DNA of 64,000 nt from Leptodontidium sp. MPI-SDFR-AT-0119 (GCA_020726505.1 JAHLEZ010000006.1:2976001-3040000), one strand, 5' to 3'. Positions 34,701 through 47,629 are shown, numbered from the stretch's first letter. The notes: generated from the letters alone by a model not told the origin. A program made the numbers and translations.

Positions 34701-37187
34701 ATTACTGAGCTATTATACGCACTATTTAGAAAAGGAGTCAAGTTCTTCTAAGACCTAAAGATTCACGACAAAGTAATACAAACTCTTAAAGATACGTTAT
34801 ACTCGTTTCCAGTTCTATATCAGATTAATTATAGTGAGAGTACTAAAGAGATAATTATTAGTGTCGACTTAAGTAGCACAAGTTAAGGAGGTTTCCTCGG
34901 CCAAAGAGACTCTTTAACGAATAAGATACGACTTATAAAGTATAAGAGTAGTTTTTAAAGTAAGACTAAAGCCAAGTATAATACTACCAAGCGAGAATAT
35001 AAAGGCATACTTTATATTTTAAAGAAACTCAAGATTTAGCTCGTTAACGTATACTTTATTATTAAAATAGACACTAATACCTTAATTATTTAACTAAATG
35101 GAGCCGCCTATAATTATCTTAGCGCTTTACTTATTAAATAGCTTACTTAGATACGACTATTTGATTTCGAAGTTTAGTATATTAAAGGCTTAATACACGT
35201 CGTTACCGATTAGCTCTCTAAGAGGCCAAGGCATATTAACGACACGTTAAAAGAGAGTAATATAAACAAGGATTAGATACTTTCTAAGTTAAGAGTTTAT
35301 AAGATTTACCTTATAAAAGTATTTAACGCCGAAGAACTTACTAATTTAGAACTTAAAGAAGTAATAATAAACCCTAAATTACGTAAACGAAACGACATTT
35401 TATTAGATATAAAAGTAAAAGTACAATACTTAAGAGATAAAGGGGAACTTAGCTCCTCTAATAGTTTAAGTTCTATTAAAGGAGAATTACTTATCCTAGC
35501 TAACAAGTACGGCGAAGGGTACTAGTAAATTGCCTGATACTTGACGATACTTAAGACTCCTAAGGATATAACTAGAAAGCAGTTTCGAGTCTTTAAACAG
35601 GAAGCTTTAAACTATAGTGTACATAGTCGCCGGATTTAGAGGCTCCTTATAAAAGGTTCTACTGTCAAGCTTATTATTAATACTAATAAGGAGAAGGAAA
35701 TTATACTTTAGAGTTACTATAATAATTCTAATTATAAAGGGAGAGAAAGTACTTACTACTACATTGCCACACGGTACTTTTAAAAGGGACTATTTATTAA
35801 TTATATAAAATACGTCTGAACGTGTAAGAATTGTCAACTCTAATTAACGAAACGTCTTAAGGAGCCTCTTTACCTTATAGTATTAAATAGACTCATAAAA
35901 AAGTGGGCATTAGATATTACTTATATACTACTACACAGAGGAAAAGGCTACCTTGTTATTATAAGAGACGATATAAGTAAATGGGCTAAAGCTAGAGCTC
36001 TCCTTACTAGAGAGGCTAAATACATCGCTGCTTTTATCTAGGAAGATATTATTTGTTATTATAGGTTGTTTTAGAGACTTGTTGTGAATAGAGGAACTGA
36101 GAATATAAAGGAAGTACTAAAACTACTTAATAAAATAGAGGTCAAGCGAATTAAGATCTCGGCATATAACGCTAGAGCTAATAGAATAATCGAACGAGGC
36201 CATGAACTTATTAAGAATACCTTGTCAAAAATAGAAGGACGTTAGACTAATAACCTTTCCGTAATATTATTTACTAACAGAACTACTATATATAGTCTAA
36301 CTAATTACACACTATTTTATATAATATATAACAGGGAGGCGATCTTACTTATTAAGACAAGAAACTTAATATAAAGAACGTTATTTACTAAGGAGGTTCG
36401 TGACTAATCGAAGTTACTATAACTTAGGGCTATACAGTTTTAGATGAGACAAGAACACATTAATAAGGCTATCTTTAAGAAGACTCGGCGTCGTTAAGAA
36501 GGTAAGGAAGCCTTTAATCTTAAATATAATATATAGAAGAGACTATTTAAAAAGAAAGACTTAGTTCTCCGATGGGACTCAGTACGGGAGAATCATATGT
36601 CTTCAAACTAAGCACTCGACTTTAAGTGGCTAAGTCCTTACGAGATCGCTGAAACTTACACTAATAAAGGTTATTATAGACTCAAGGAACTCGGCGATAA
36701 TAACCCCTAGCTACGACAAACCTTCGCCGGTAATAAGCTCAAGCTCTTCTATAAGAGGAACAACTTCATTTATAACGATAATAATAAAGTGAGAGAGGCC
36801 TTTAACGAAGACGACAACTTAACCTCTTTGAATCTTAAACTAGACATTAATTTATAATACCTTAACGACCCCGAATTCTTAGAGAACCCTACGACTCTAA
36901 CAATACAGCGTGTTAGGGACGATGGGATAGTGATTAAAGTCTTTAAATTATTAATATAGTAGCGTAGCGAGTATTAAGTAATATTTGACTTAGAATAAAT
37001 ATACACGCTCTATACGCTAGCGTCGCCGATAACATTTCTTTAGCTAAATAAACTTAGCCCTAATAATTGTTACTTACTTCCACGAGTAACTGTCGCGATA
37101 CGAAACTTAAAGTTAACACTTTAGTATTAAGGCTTTAGTGTTAAGGAGCTAGTACGAAGACGCACCCTTAGTCTTTAAAGGGGGGGA
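31759..37187 (+). pseudogene. Gypsy E protease, reverse transcriptase, RNase H, integrase, broken
   Basis: Gag remainder until about 32560. Protease follows near 32665 (VTLNIGAEVSCMTLK: the DTGAE Asp now Asn). RT begins near 33880 (LVPEVTKI then KKKEFRKYRLIN). RNase H near 34855 reads IISVDLSSTS-GGFLGQRDS, KYNTTKREYKGILYILKKLK and LSKRPRHINDTL. The integrase zinc-binding region (YYYIATRYF, TCKNCQL) lies near 35755-35845, with core WALDITYILLHRGKGYLVII (about 35910). The C-terminus ends SLKGGDN over the first polypurine tract. Stops sit at Gln/Trp codons and the frame is otherwise kept over kilobases. This is the fungal Gypsy clade whose RT is preceded by a P-RALVPEV block. Confidence 0.88.
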
Positions 37188-40100
37188 CAATATATTACCG
37201 TACATTAAAATCATCAAAATGATCGCTAAACCGACTTCGTACTACTAAGAACTACGATTTAAGACACCTTAATACTATAATAAACATAAAGAAGAGCCTA
37301 TATAGCCCTAAATAAGTTAGAGAGAATATTAGCCCTGCGCTATAAGAACACTTATCTCTCGGAGTAAAACTTAATAAAAAACTAGCGCCCTTATAGACTA
37401 CTTGCCGTATGCGAATATATAATAAGTTTAGAACGAGACTGCTATTATTAAGCTAGTGATATTTTAGGCGGCAGAAAGTAACTTCGTTTAAATAGGCTAG
37501 TTATTGAGCTTAATTCGCAAGACTAAATTCTAAAACGGCAGGTTGAACTTATAGCTTAGGCTAGAAATTCGAGTCTAACGTGCTAGACACCCCGAAGAAT
37601 ATAGACGTAATATACTTAAGCGCTAACTCTCGGCAATTAATAAAAAGAAAGGAAACAATAAAGTAAGTTTATTGTTCTTAGGGACAAAGCTAATACTTAT
37701 AGAGCTATTAACCCTGATGTAGCGTATAGTGATCTATAAAGGACGACACTAAGAGTACTATTGATAAACTAGCCTTAAACTAGTAAGTAAATCACACGAT
37801 TTATATAAGGCAAGTAGAAGTCTAGGAAATCTCTTAGCGAAGAGTTAATAACACGCTCAGAATTAAAGCCGTGCTCTCTAAAACCTTAAGGACTATCTAT
37901 AATAGCCTTAAATTTAAGAATTTACTAGTTAGTACTCTCGTTAATAAGCCTAAATAAGTCTTAAGGAGGTTCGCGATTTATTTAAGAAGATCTCTCATTA
38001 CAGGCGACAGAATATAACTAACGCTAACCCTACCCCACGTACTAAAAGTCTAAGTATATTATTGGCCGACGACTTCTAGCTAGTGAACCTTTTAGGGATT
38101 AAGTGTTAGTCGACTACCCCTAATTAACTCTGTCTAAAGTCTCTCGCTTACTAAGTTAGGGCCCCTTTTATATATACGTCGATACTTCTTAACCTCTTCC
38201 TGTTAGAAAGTCTAAAAGAATAAGGACTTCTCTTGCCGTTTACTAGTACTAGTAGACAAGAGGTAATATACTTCGTACTTAGAGTATTAATAGGAGACTA
38301 CAAGTTATAGACAACTTTTAAATATAATATAATAGTTTTATAACTATAATAGACTTATAAGTAAAAGTGCCGCTATTTTAGGCTCGTATTAACATCGCTG
38401 AAGTAATAAAGACTTTATACCCTCGACCTCTAACTAAGTTCAGTAATAAATACTAGTAACTAATTAAGGCTAAGGGAGCAACCTTAAGTATTCTTATAGA
38501 TATTTCGTCACCGCCTATTATATTATTTCGAGAAGTATTGTTAAGTAAAACAGACAAGGACAAAGCCAATAACTTATAGAGTAACTAATCAGGAATTAAG
38601 TCTAACTTCGACCTCAAGATTAATAATAAGTTCTTTAACCCTTATTAAAGAACTAAAGTAATTAAGAGACCTCAACTAAGACCGAACCACTATTCCGAGA
38701 AGATCTTTAACTAATAAGACCCTATAGTATACTATCTTATACTTAATTATTACTAGCTCAATAATACTTAAGTTAACTAAACTCTTTTGCCCCTAAAAAG
38801 CTCAGCTGTTTTAAAGACCCTCTGTTAACTTTAATAATAAGAAGTGACTTACTTATCAAGGGGAGAAGGGGCTATTTCCACTACACTAAGAACTAAGAAC
38901 TTATTATAACCTCTTAACCCTACTTAACGTATTACGACCGTTAGTTTTCCTACTCTTCCTGGCTTTCTGCCATAAACCTTTGAAGTTAATAAATCTAGCC
39001 TCTACCCTATCTAACTAACTAATTAATAAGAGACTAGCGGAATAATGTCACTTATCTTTAGTAGTGTGACTTATATAAGTGTAATAAGAGCGTATCTATA
39101 GAGGGACCCGAAAGCTACTTAGTAACTTATTACTAAGGGAAGATTAGTACGGCGCGACACGCACGTTCTTAGCTTAAGAGGTGGAGTTTAATACGAGTAA
39201 TCGTATAAGGTAGCCTTAATTCTTATTAATGTATAAACCTAAAGAAGACAGATAGTATCGTTTCCTTGACTTATAAAGAGAATATAAGTACCGGCGCTAC
39301 GAAGAAGTTAGACAATTTAATACTTAACTAGATAACGTCAAGGTAAAGTCCTAGAATTCACTTTAGTTACTTCTTAAAACACGAGTTAAAGATTAAAGAC
39401 CGTGGCGGTACTTTAAATCGCCGCAAGAAATGTGTTAGTATAATCTATAAATAGCTAGCCAAGTATAAGAGAAGAAATAAGAGTATAACTCACGAAGTTA
39501 AGACGCGTTAAGACCTCTATAATATTGACCTTTAATATTAAAGTTAAGAGCGCTTAAGCTAAGATAGAGCAAACTGATTTTAATAACACTACTAAAGTGG
39601 CTAACTACGAAGGACTCTTCTTAAAGGTCTATAACGAGTTAATAGAGCTTAAATAATAGTATAAAAGGTTAATTTACTACGTTAAGGTGACTTGACTTTA
39701 TATTAAAGTTATTATTTAAAGATCAAGGTACAGAAAGCTAAGGAGAGACTACGTATAAGTTAACGCAAGTATTATAAAGGGAAGTTGTCGACTAATAAAA
39801 AGAAAAGTAAGTAAAGAAAAGCTCTTTATTACGTCACTTCTACGATTAAGTAATAACGAAGTTAAAGGGGTTAAGCTCTAATAGCGCACTAAAGTTAATA
39901 GTAAAGGCTAAGGTTATTACCTTAAAGGTACTAAATAGCGTGAGGTTAACAGTAGAGAGACCTCTAAAGATACTTAGAGTTATAGTAACTAAAGTCATTA
40001 TTAAATAAAAGGAGATCTTACCTTAATAATATAAGAAAAGTAATAGTGAAGTCGATTTTAATATAAGCCTAGCGGGGAAGTTTACTTTCTTTAGAAAATT

Positions 40101-40436
40101 AAAGTGAGAGAAGGTACAAGAGGTGTTATTCGATTAGTAAGAGAAGGAGTAAAGAAGTTAAAGTATATTAAGGTACTCTATAGAAGGAATAGTATTAAGG
40201 AGAAGTTATTATACTTAGAGAGTTAAAGTTAGAAAGTTAGTAAGGGAGAGTTAACCTTATAAAAGTAAGCTAGCGACGCTAAGCGAGGCGATTGTTTGTT
40301 TCTAAAGGTGACAGGTCGACTATCACGGGACTTCGCATATACTGGCTGTATAGTATCTTACTAACGATTTAAGACGCTCTAATTAACTGTTTACTTCTTT
40401 TTAGTATATATTACTCGAGGGCGAGTAAAGTCTTTG
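37188..40436 (+). pseudogene. Extra 3.2-kb region of Gypsy E after integrase, with a decayed unknown ORF
   Basis: Lies between a polypurine tract at the end of pol and the one before the 3' LTR. The plus strand still reads as protein over long stretches, with stops at what would be Gln or Trp: RILALRYKNTYLSE (about 37320), RKSLSEELITRSELK (about 37830), FAPKKLSCFKDPLLTLIIRS (about 38780) and KGRRGYFHYTKN. No domain recognised. It could be a third ORF of E, or the body of another element whose partner LTR I could not find. Confidence 0.55.
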
Positions 40437-40450
40437 AAGGGGGGGACGTA

Positions 40451-40730
40451 TGTGGTGGGGACAGCCCCTGATTTCTTTTGTCACATGACTACGCTAGTCC
40501 TTCGCATATATAAGGAGCTAACACTTAACTATAAAACGTCAAGAACGTAACACTAAATATATTTTATTTATTAGAACCTTTTCCCTCCCCTCCTTTACCG
40601 ATTCGTACTCTCTAGATATGTAATATCTTTAGATTTAATTAATCTATTATTTATAGAGCTTAGAATCTCCTCCGGTGACTCGCTACATGCTACCCTCTTG
40701 TTGTGTAGATTAGGGTTCGTCCCTCCCACA
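40451..40730 (+). repeat. Right LTR of Gypsy E
   Basis: TGTGGTGGGGACAGCCCCTG...TTCGTCCCTCCCACA, preceded by the polypurine tract GAAGGGGGGGACGTA. Less mutated than the left copy at several C/T sites. Confidence 0.93.
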
Positions 40731-40734
40731 CTAA

Positions 40735-42472
40735 GTGTCTCCTTTAATAAGGCTAATTGTCTTAATTTCATTTAAGACAAAGTAAGAACTCGAGAAGGGA
40801 CTTGTACAATTACTAAAAGTTTTCCTGACTTAAAAAGAATAATCCGACTTAGACTTATCTCGTATAATATGAGTAACAGGGAAGATTACTAGCCTTAGTC
40901 TTCTATTTAAAGAATCTTAATAATAAGAGATTAATAACTTAATTACTTAAGGCGTATTTAAGTTCGTATAATACGACTTAAAGTAATATCGTAAACAGAT
41001 CTTTAATTCCCGGCTTATTAATAAAATCAAAGGGAAAACAACTAAAGCTTTATATAAGAAATCTAGACTTGTAATTTAAGTGTATAACGACGTAGGAAAG
41101 GAATAGATCCTTACTTAGTCTCCGACGATTTAACGGATTAATTAGTAACTAATTCTAGTACTTTATCCGTTACTTATACGAAAAGGGTTATTAATCTTTA
41201 TTTGGGATATTACTTAGGCGTATGTTTAGTTAATAACGTTTTTAAATTATACGATTTATATAAGACTACTAAAGTAAATTGTCAGTAACTACTCGCTAAA
41301 TATAATTATACTCGTATAAAAGCTATTATATAATATCTCGGAATTAAGAATATATTAGTAGGGGACGTACGATATATATTACAAAGTCAAGTTATATATA
41401 AAAACGTCTTTATACGATCTATGTCTTCTAATTACTTAACTAAGAATACTATTTAAAGTAGTTAGAATATAAATAGATAATACCTTAATCTTAACTATTA
41501 ACGAGTTCTAAGAGAAGAAGGAGAAAGAACTCGAGATTACTGGTTTCTTTATAAAACTAAAGGATCGTTTATTATATAAATCACTCCTTGTGTTTAATAA
41601 ATATATTGTATATAATTAAAAGGACTTCGTCTAAATCTTTTAAAAAGGGCAAGGCGAGAAGTTAATTAAAGTTAACTTAAGAGCACTAGACTGTATAAAC
41701 TAGTATTAGGAATAACGGGCACGAGGAGTATATATCGCAACTTTATGCTAACCTAAAGCTTCGTACGACTTATTAATTACGGCTTAATTCTAAGAACTAG
41801 AAGATATTAATATAAAAAACTTAAATAAGCGTATTTAGTGACAGATTCAAAATATTAGACGAGAATTAAATTATATTCCTTTAGACTTATATTATACGAA
41901 GTTATTTATTTTTGTCGACGGATCCTTTACGAATAATAAGGACTTAAGTTCTTAGCTTAAATACGTAATAATTCTCGGCACAGAGGACGACGACCTTAAT
42001 TCGAACGATTAAGACTCGTTTTTTCTTTCTAGAAATCTATTTTATTAAAGTAATACGAAGAGTAAACGAGTAACACGAAGTATCTTAACTTCTGAGATCT
42101 ATAGTATAATTAACGGAGTTAATATAGTAATCGCGGTAAAGAGTACGATTAATATTATTACGTCACGGCTTAAGATACTAACGATCTTAATTGTTATTTA
42201 TATAGACTTATTCTCGTTATACGAATGCCTTATAAAGCTCGGCATTATAAAAGAGAAGCGGTTAATAATTAATATTATAACTTTATGTCAATTATACAAA
42301 CGACAAGAACTTATAAAAATTTAATAAATTAATAATTAAAATAACCCGGTAGATGCGATAACGAAGTTAAACTTAAATAAAAGCTTAGAAAAGCTAATTA
42401 ATAATAATTAAATAGTCGTATAAGTAAAAAGATAAGTTAAGAAGGAAAAGAAAGTAGAGCTAAGGGAGGAAT
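40735..42472 (+). pseudogene. Copia D reverse transcriptase and RNase H, broken
   Basis: Continues the pol frame interrupted at 25473. RT start motifs KSRLVI-VYNDVGKE and ILT-SPTI-R are at about 41062-41140 (Gln codons now stops). The Copia RNase H reads FVDGSFTNNKDLSS (about 41910), TKSKRVTRSILTSEIYSIIN (about 42055) and LFSLYECLIKLG. The end of pol overlaps a polypurine run (GCTAAGGGAGGAATAAT, about 42453-42469), which in Copia elements normally abuts the 3' LTR. Confidence 0.85.
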
Positions 42473-44116
42473 AATATTATATAATATAATGATTTCATTT
42501 ATTAAATACGTGTTTTTATTTTATTTTAGTCACTTATTTAAATACTGTACGAAACAATAGTTATATATTTCTTAATTAAACAAATAATATTTAATACGAT
42601 AATTAATTATTTAACAACTAACTATCTAACGATAATCTAATAACAGATCGATTAAGGGAAATCTCTATTAGTTTCTTTCGTATAGGCTCTTATACGAAGT
42701 ACTTATTTTAAGTACCGCGTAAAGGTTAAAGATGAGCTTAAGTCTATTTACTTAAAGGGAGCCTCTATATAATGTCTAGAAGCTTAGTTATAAAAAGGAA
42801 TTGTGCTTATAAATAAAAGGGAATACAAAAGATACGTATAAAATTATAAGACAATTAGAGTATCTTTAGATCTATCTTTTATTAAGCCCCTTCGTATAAG
42901 TCTAGTAATAAGTCCCTATAGTGCCCTCTACATAGTAACTATTTAAACTTTGTCACTCTCGTTTCCTGAACTTCCGTCTTTAAATAATAAGTCTTTAAGA
43001 GGGGGATTATAACAAGTAATATAATCTCGCTACTTATAGTTATTATAATTATCCCCGAAATGACCTTAAACTAAAGTATAGTCAGGGAAAGGCGTTAAGC
43101 TACGCCGGGAATATTTAATACAAGGAATAGCTCAGATAATACCTCTCGATTAAATCAAGAGGGCATTAACGTATAAAGGCCGATGTATTATAAGTTACTA
43201 AGGTGTAATACGCCCTTATATAAAGGCGACATCACGTCTTAGTATAACTAAGACTGTTTATTGTAACGCATTATAATATAATAGGCCTAACTGCTGCCCG
43301 CCGATAATAAACATAAGATAAGCGTTAGCGTTAGTAGTAACTAGCGCGGCATTAACGGCGTTAAAGAGAATAAAGGCCTTATATAATATTAGTTCTTAGA
43401 CAAGAGGACTAAAGGTTCGTACAAGAAGTTATATCTTGGGGATAAGGGCTAGCTCGTATAAAGAGAAAAAGACTAACATTATATAATATAGTGTGGTGTA
43501 GTGTGGTGTAGTGTGGTGTGGCTACATAGGCGTTAGTACTACCTTACTAATATTGCAGCAGCTGTGCGAAGCTAGTCTCGAGGGGGTAAACTTCGTACAA
43601 GGGAGAGTACTCACTTAGTTATAGTAATAGTAGTAGTATTATAGCCTATAAAAGACCTTTCGTTAGTATATAGTAACAACGAATTAGATTACCTTATAAG
43701 TAAGGCGGAAAAGAGAGGCGCTGATTTGTACGAGGTTATCTTAAGTTATATAAAGAATATTTAAAGAAGAGGAGAGCTATATAAAGAAGAGAAGGGGGAC
43801 TTACTATTATTACTATTATTATTACTATTAGTTAAAGAAGAAGAGAAGAAAAAGAGAAGAGGGAATTTAGAAAATCTCTTTTATACGTAAAAAAAGCTAG
43901 TAATTAGTTAATGAGAGACGTATAAGGAAGGAACGAAGTCGTTCCTTCCTAAAGCGGTTACTATTTAATATAACGAGCCAAAGTCACATAAGGCACGTGC
44001 TTTGTATAAAGGAAAAAGAGGAGCTAAGGATAATACGCTAAGTTGCGCGCACTTTGTATAAAGGAGAAAGAAGGAAGGTAAGAGAGTTTTTCTTTTAATA
44101 AAAGAAGAGTTACTAA
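42473..44116. other. Unexplained 1.6 kb between Copia D pol end and its 3' LTR
   Basis: No recognised domain. Another purine tract (TAAGAGGGGGATTATAAC) occurs at 42992-43009. A 10-bp tandem GTGTGGTGTA is repeated about 2.9 times at 43491-43519. A CTATTATTA-type trinucleotide run lies at 43803-43832, and purine-rich stretches follow to 44100. Might be an extended 3' region of D or remains of another insertion whose ends are mutated. Confidence 0.5.
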
Positions 44117-44391
44117 TATTAAGATAACCTTAACTAAGGGGCATTTTCTTACTCTAATAACTTCTAAAGATAGTCGTCTCTCCTGGCCGAGATAAAGCTT
44201 AGTTTTATACCTTGCCTCTTAGTTTTATACAAGTAATACTTATACGAGCTACAGGGTTTAGTACTTAATATATTTAAAGTAGCTTTCCCTTTCGTATAAA
44301 AGGGACACATAAAATATACTTAATTAAACTTCACTTATTATATTCTTTGTCACCCTAATATCAAGTATCGAACCTTAGTTAGATACTAACA
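44117..44391 (+). repeat. Right LTR of Copia D
   Basis: Pairs with 21528-21802 over all 275 bp. Followed by the duplication TGCCT and then by resumed Gypsy A sequence. Confidence 0.92.
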
Positions 44392-44396
44392 TGCCT

Positions 44397-45003
44397 AGAT
44401 CCGCGCCTTTTAGGTGTATAGTATTACCCCTAATTAATCCTTGATGTTAGTACCGCTGTCGAACTTACCTCTGTTATTAATCCTCTGTGTACCGCCGAGC
44501 TCTCGTATTAACAAGTGTGATATATAATAAAGTCTAAAGAGTGTGTATACTCCGCTATTAACTGTTCTTTACTTTAATTTGCTTCTTCTACGCGCAGAAT
44601 GTATATTAAGGACTAGGCAAATTTACTTCGGAAGATGTATACTTAACTCTCTCTCGTACACGACTTAACTACAAATACCCCCCTTTCTCTTAAGGTCCGC
44701 ATTATAAATCGGAAATATTATTACGAGAAGACTCACTGATGCTCCGCCGTGGAGATCTTCTCGATTAGCGCCGTAGCGTTTTATATGTTGATAAAACGGA
44801 AGTCTAGAGATGAGATATTCGTGGTAATTCTTTAAGAGGTTAATATTTTAATTGATTAGAAAAGCCAAGAGCGAGAGAAAGCCGCTGCTATATTAGCTTT
44901 AATTATTAAACTTACTTACCGCCGCTAGTTAGCTATATAGTTTATACTTTCTATTTAAGAGCTAAACGCTAAACTAATGATTCCCCTAAAATATATTAAT
45001 TAG
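44397..45003 (+). pseudogene. Gypsy A protease to RT linker segment, between two Copia insertions
   Basis: Reads ILDVSTAVELTSVINPLCTA near 44440 (retroviral-type protease region) and AVEIFSISAVAFYMLI near 44740, then degraded sequence to PLKYIN at 44995. The frame carries on across the Copia C insertion at 60501 with the RT approach (ILPLYRSYNHRIKLK). Confidence 0.82.
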
Positions 45004-45197
45004 TGTCGCGCACTAGCGCAGTTCTTTGGTCTGGTGTATGCTTGCGTAAGCACTCCAGGTATATAAACCCAGTCTTTAGCTCCTCTCTTTAAGAGGACAA
45101 CCCTTAATTTAATTAATCTTTGAATATACTTTCTAGAACCTTATATAATCGTAGAATCTTTTAAACCCCTAAGCTAATACTCTTCTTCTACACGACA
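45004..45197 (+). repeat. Left LTR of Copia C
   Basis: TGTCGCGCACTAGCGCAGTT to TACACGACA. It contains a TATATAAAC box. Differs from 60302-60495 mainly by C/T and G/A changes. Confidence 0.92.
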
Positions 45198-46355
45198 ATT
45201 AAGAGCCACACCTGTCTTATTTAAGTTACACGGCGCATTTATAAAAGAACTTTTAGTTAATAAGTTCTACGATTATTTAACTTCTACCTTTAATTCTATA
45301 ATTATATATTGATTATTCGATATGTCTTTTATAAGTATTAACGAACCCACTAGGCTCTTATCGTCTAAGATCTTATGTAATAAACTAGAAGATTAACTAG
45401 TATAGTTTGTACACTTTACGCTTATAGTAAATATACTCAGATTTTAGTTATACGTCGACTTTAATAGAAAAGATATCACGTCTCTATCCGAAATCTTTAA
45501 CACTACTCCTTTAATTATTAAAGAGCTCACGGAGGAAGCTAATACAAAAAATAACGTGGACTATTAGCTCTCTATATATACTTATAGAGAATAACTTAAG
45601 ACCTAAGTAATAAATAATTAAGTAGTAATTCTAGGAAACACTAAGAGAGCTCTTAGATCCTCAAGTACCGTAGTAAGTAGTACAATTACTATTAGCCTAG
45701 GTTCTAAGGGCAAAAGTAATTAAACGTTTACGCCTCTAACCTCTAATATAAGGGGGAACTCTAAAATATTTAAACTACTTTTAGCGTTACTAATAAGGCC
45801 TAACCTTATAACCCTTAAGTCACTTCGAAAGTAAGTAAAAGCTAAGGCCAAAAAGCACGTCCTCTAAAGTACAATTTGGCAGTCCCGAGCTTCTAATTAC
45901 TTTAAACTTTACGACTAAATCAAGAGGAGTATAACTAAGTAATTCTTTAGCATTATAGCAGCTCGAGTAATATAAGAAAAGCGCATAAATATCTAAGCGA
46001 TCCTTCGCTCCCTCAAAGAAGTACTTTACTAAACAGAAATGTCGATTTAAACTTAGACACGAAACGACTACCGGGAATCCCTTAAGACTAAAGGGAAGAG
46101 CAACCCTCACGTATAGATTATATCTCACTAAGAGCTAATTTAAAAAGCTCAGCTATATAAAGTATTAGATGTGAAAGGAACAATTAACATAATTAATTTC
46201 TTAGTTACGGTAAGGAACTTTAATCGCTTATAAGTAAAGCGCTAAAGTAAGAAAATTCAAGAGTATAAGACCCTCGGTCTTCCTCCTCCTTATACTATTA
46301 ATTAGCTAGCTTGTTTCTTTTACGCTAATAAATTAAGTCCTTAACACTAAGCTCT

Positions 46356-46537
46356 TGTCGTACAGGCACGGGCATGCGGCACCATGGCCCTGCTGAGTCA
46401 GCATAGGGGCTGCTGAGTCAGCTAGCCCTATTCGTGTATATAGTCAGTTACTCCCTACGAGCCTCCTTTTACAGAATTCAGACGACTTGATTACTACTTT
46501 GAAAGCACCCTACTTTATGCTCTACTTCTGCACTACA
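46356..46537 (+). repeat. Solo LTR F1 (Copia type)
   Basis: A 182-bp sequence from TGTCGTACAGGCACGGGC to CTTCTGCACTACA with perfect duplication GCTCT (46351-46355, 46538-46542). It is related in plan to the C LTR (same TGTCG start and CTTCTGCAC-A end) but a different family. Many CpA/TpG sites survive, perhaps because such short copies escape RIP. Confidence 0.93.
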
Positions 46538-47444
46538 GCTCTTTTATTAGGTTATAAAACCCGAGGTTATAAACACTTCACTACTCTTGGCGAACGATCG
46601 TCTAACGATAGAGCGACCTCGGAAGCTAATAAGGACGCTCGTAAACCTTTAAGAAGGAAATCCTCTAAGAAGTTATACCCTTACTAAAATAATCGGACCT
46701 ATAAGTGGAGCCCTTTAAATTGTACTCGACTTTAACTTACCATTTATAAGAAGGTCTATACAAAAGACCCCGAGGGTAATATTAGACTAAACTTATCGAT
46801 TGACGACGCCACAGTAAAGTAAATCCGATAACGCTTTATTAGTAATAAATAAAAGATATTACGAGACTAGATTAGATCAGAAAAGCTACTACTTTAAGCC
46901 ACTAAGGACGCTATTAAAAGCGCCGGTAATAAGGGCAAAAGTAAGTTTACGTTCCTTAGAAACATCTTAGACAAAGGAGCGAAGAGCGGCATATAAATAC
47001 AAGTAATAATCCTCTTAAGCCTTATAAAAGATTACTAACTTAGTGTCTATTTTATACAGGACTTAGCTTACCCTTTATTATCGAGTACTCTTCTTGACAG
47101 TTATAGTGTAATTAATCTAGTCAACGATTGTTCGCTCTTAAAGCTAGGATTATTTATTAAGTCTAAACCGGAGGACATTATAAAGTGTAAAAGCTCTTAA
47201 CTTTTAATTATAAGACGCGGAATTCGCGTTATAAAGGGGTCTCTTAAGAACTTAAATAGGGAGTTATTTAATTTAACCCTTTATGACGTTATTATTATAA
47301 AAGGATTTTATGTTAATATTATCTTTGAAGCTCGTCTTTATAATAGCGGGCTTTAGTACTATAAAATAGACTACACTTTACGCTAGAAGGAAGAAAACGA
47401 TCTTATAAGGGACTACTTAATTGTACGATAATTAATTCGTAAGT

Positions 47445-47629
47445 TGTCGTACAGGCACGGGCTGATGCTCGGTTAGTTGTGCGCTATACTAGTTTTAGAT
47501 TCTGCCAGCGTATACCGCTTTCAGGGGAACAACGTGTTCCCCTGATTTCCTCATGTATTTTAGACAACAATTAACCACTTCAATTCTCCCTACGTTGATC
47601 GCAAGGCTCTATTCCACTTCTGTACCACA
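47445..47629 (+). repeat. Solo LTR F2 (Copia type)
   Basis: A 185-bp sequence from TGTCGTACAGGCACGGGC to CTTCTGTACCACA with perfect duplication TAAGT (47440-47444, 47630-47634). Same family and orientation as F1, but the two diverge in the middle, so they are independent insertions and not the two ends of one element. Contains a 10-bp palindromic block AGGGGAACAACGTGTTCCCCT. Confidence 0.93.

Larger units (their letters stand above)
25474..40730 (+). mobile_element. Gypsy element E, nested in Copia D
   Basis: Two 280-bp LTRs (25474-25753, 40451-40730) with TGTGGTGGGGACAGCCCCTG starts; CTAA flanks both ends (25470-25473, 40731-40734), possibly ACTAA if the LTR ends one base earlier. Removing the hAT element leaves about 12.3 kb, long for a Gypsy element. 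Protease, RT, RNase H and integrase follow in Ty3 order. A polypurine tract (AAGGGGGGGA) is at 40437-40446; a second one lies at 37178-37187. Confidence 0.9.
21528..44391 (+). mobile_element. Copia element D, nested in Gypsy A
   Basis: Bounded by two 275-bp LTRs (21528-21802, 44117-44391) and a 5-bp duplication TGCCT (21523-21527, 44392-44396). Its own DNA is about 7.6 kb once Gypsy E (25474-40730) is taken out. Domain order gag, protease, integrase, RT, RNase H marks Ty1/Copia. About 1.6 kb lies between the end of RNase H and the right LTR. Confidence 0.93.

Noticed and set aside
45820..46128. 102-codon minus-strand frame in Copia C
   Set aside because: Opposite the gag of Copia C. No conserved features.
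46356..47629. F1 and F2 read as the two LTRs of one 1.3-kb element
   Set aside because: Each copy has its own perfect 5-bp target duplication (GCTCT and TAAGT), so they are separate solo LTRs.
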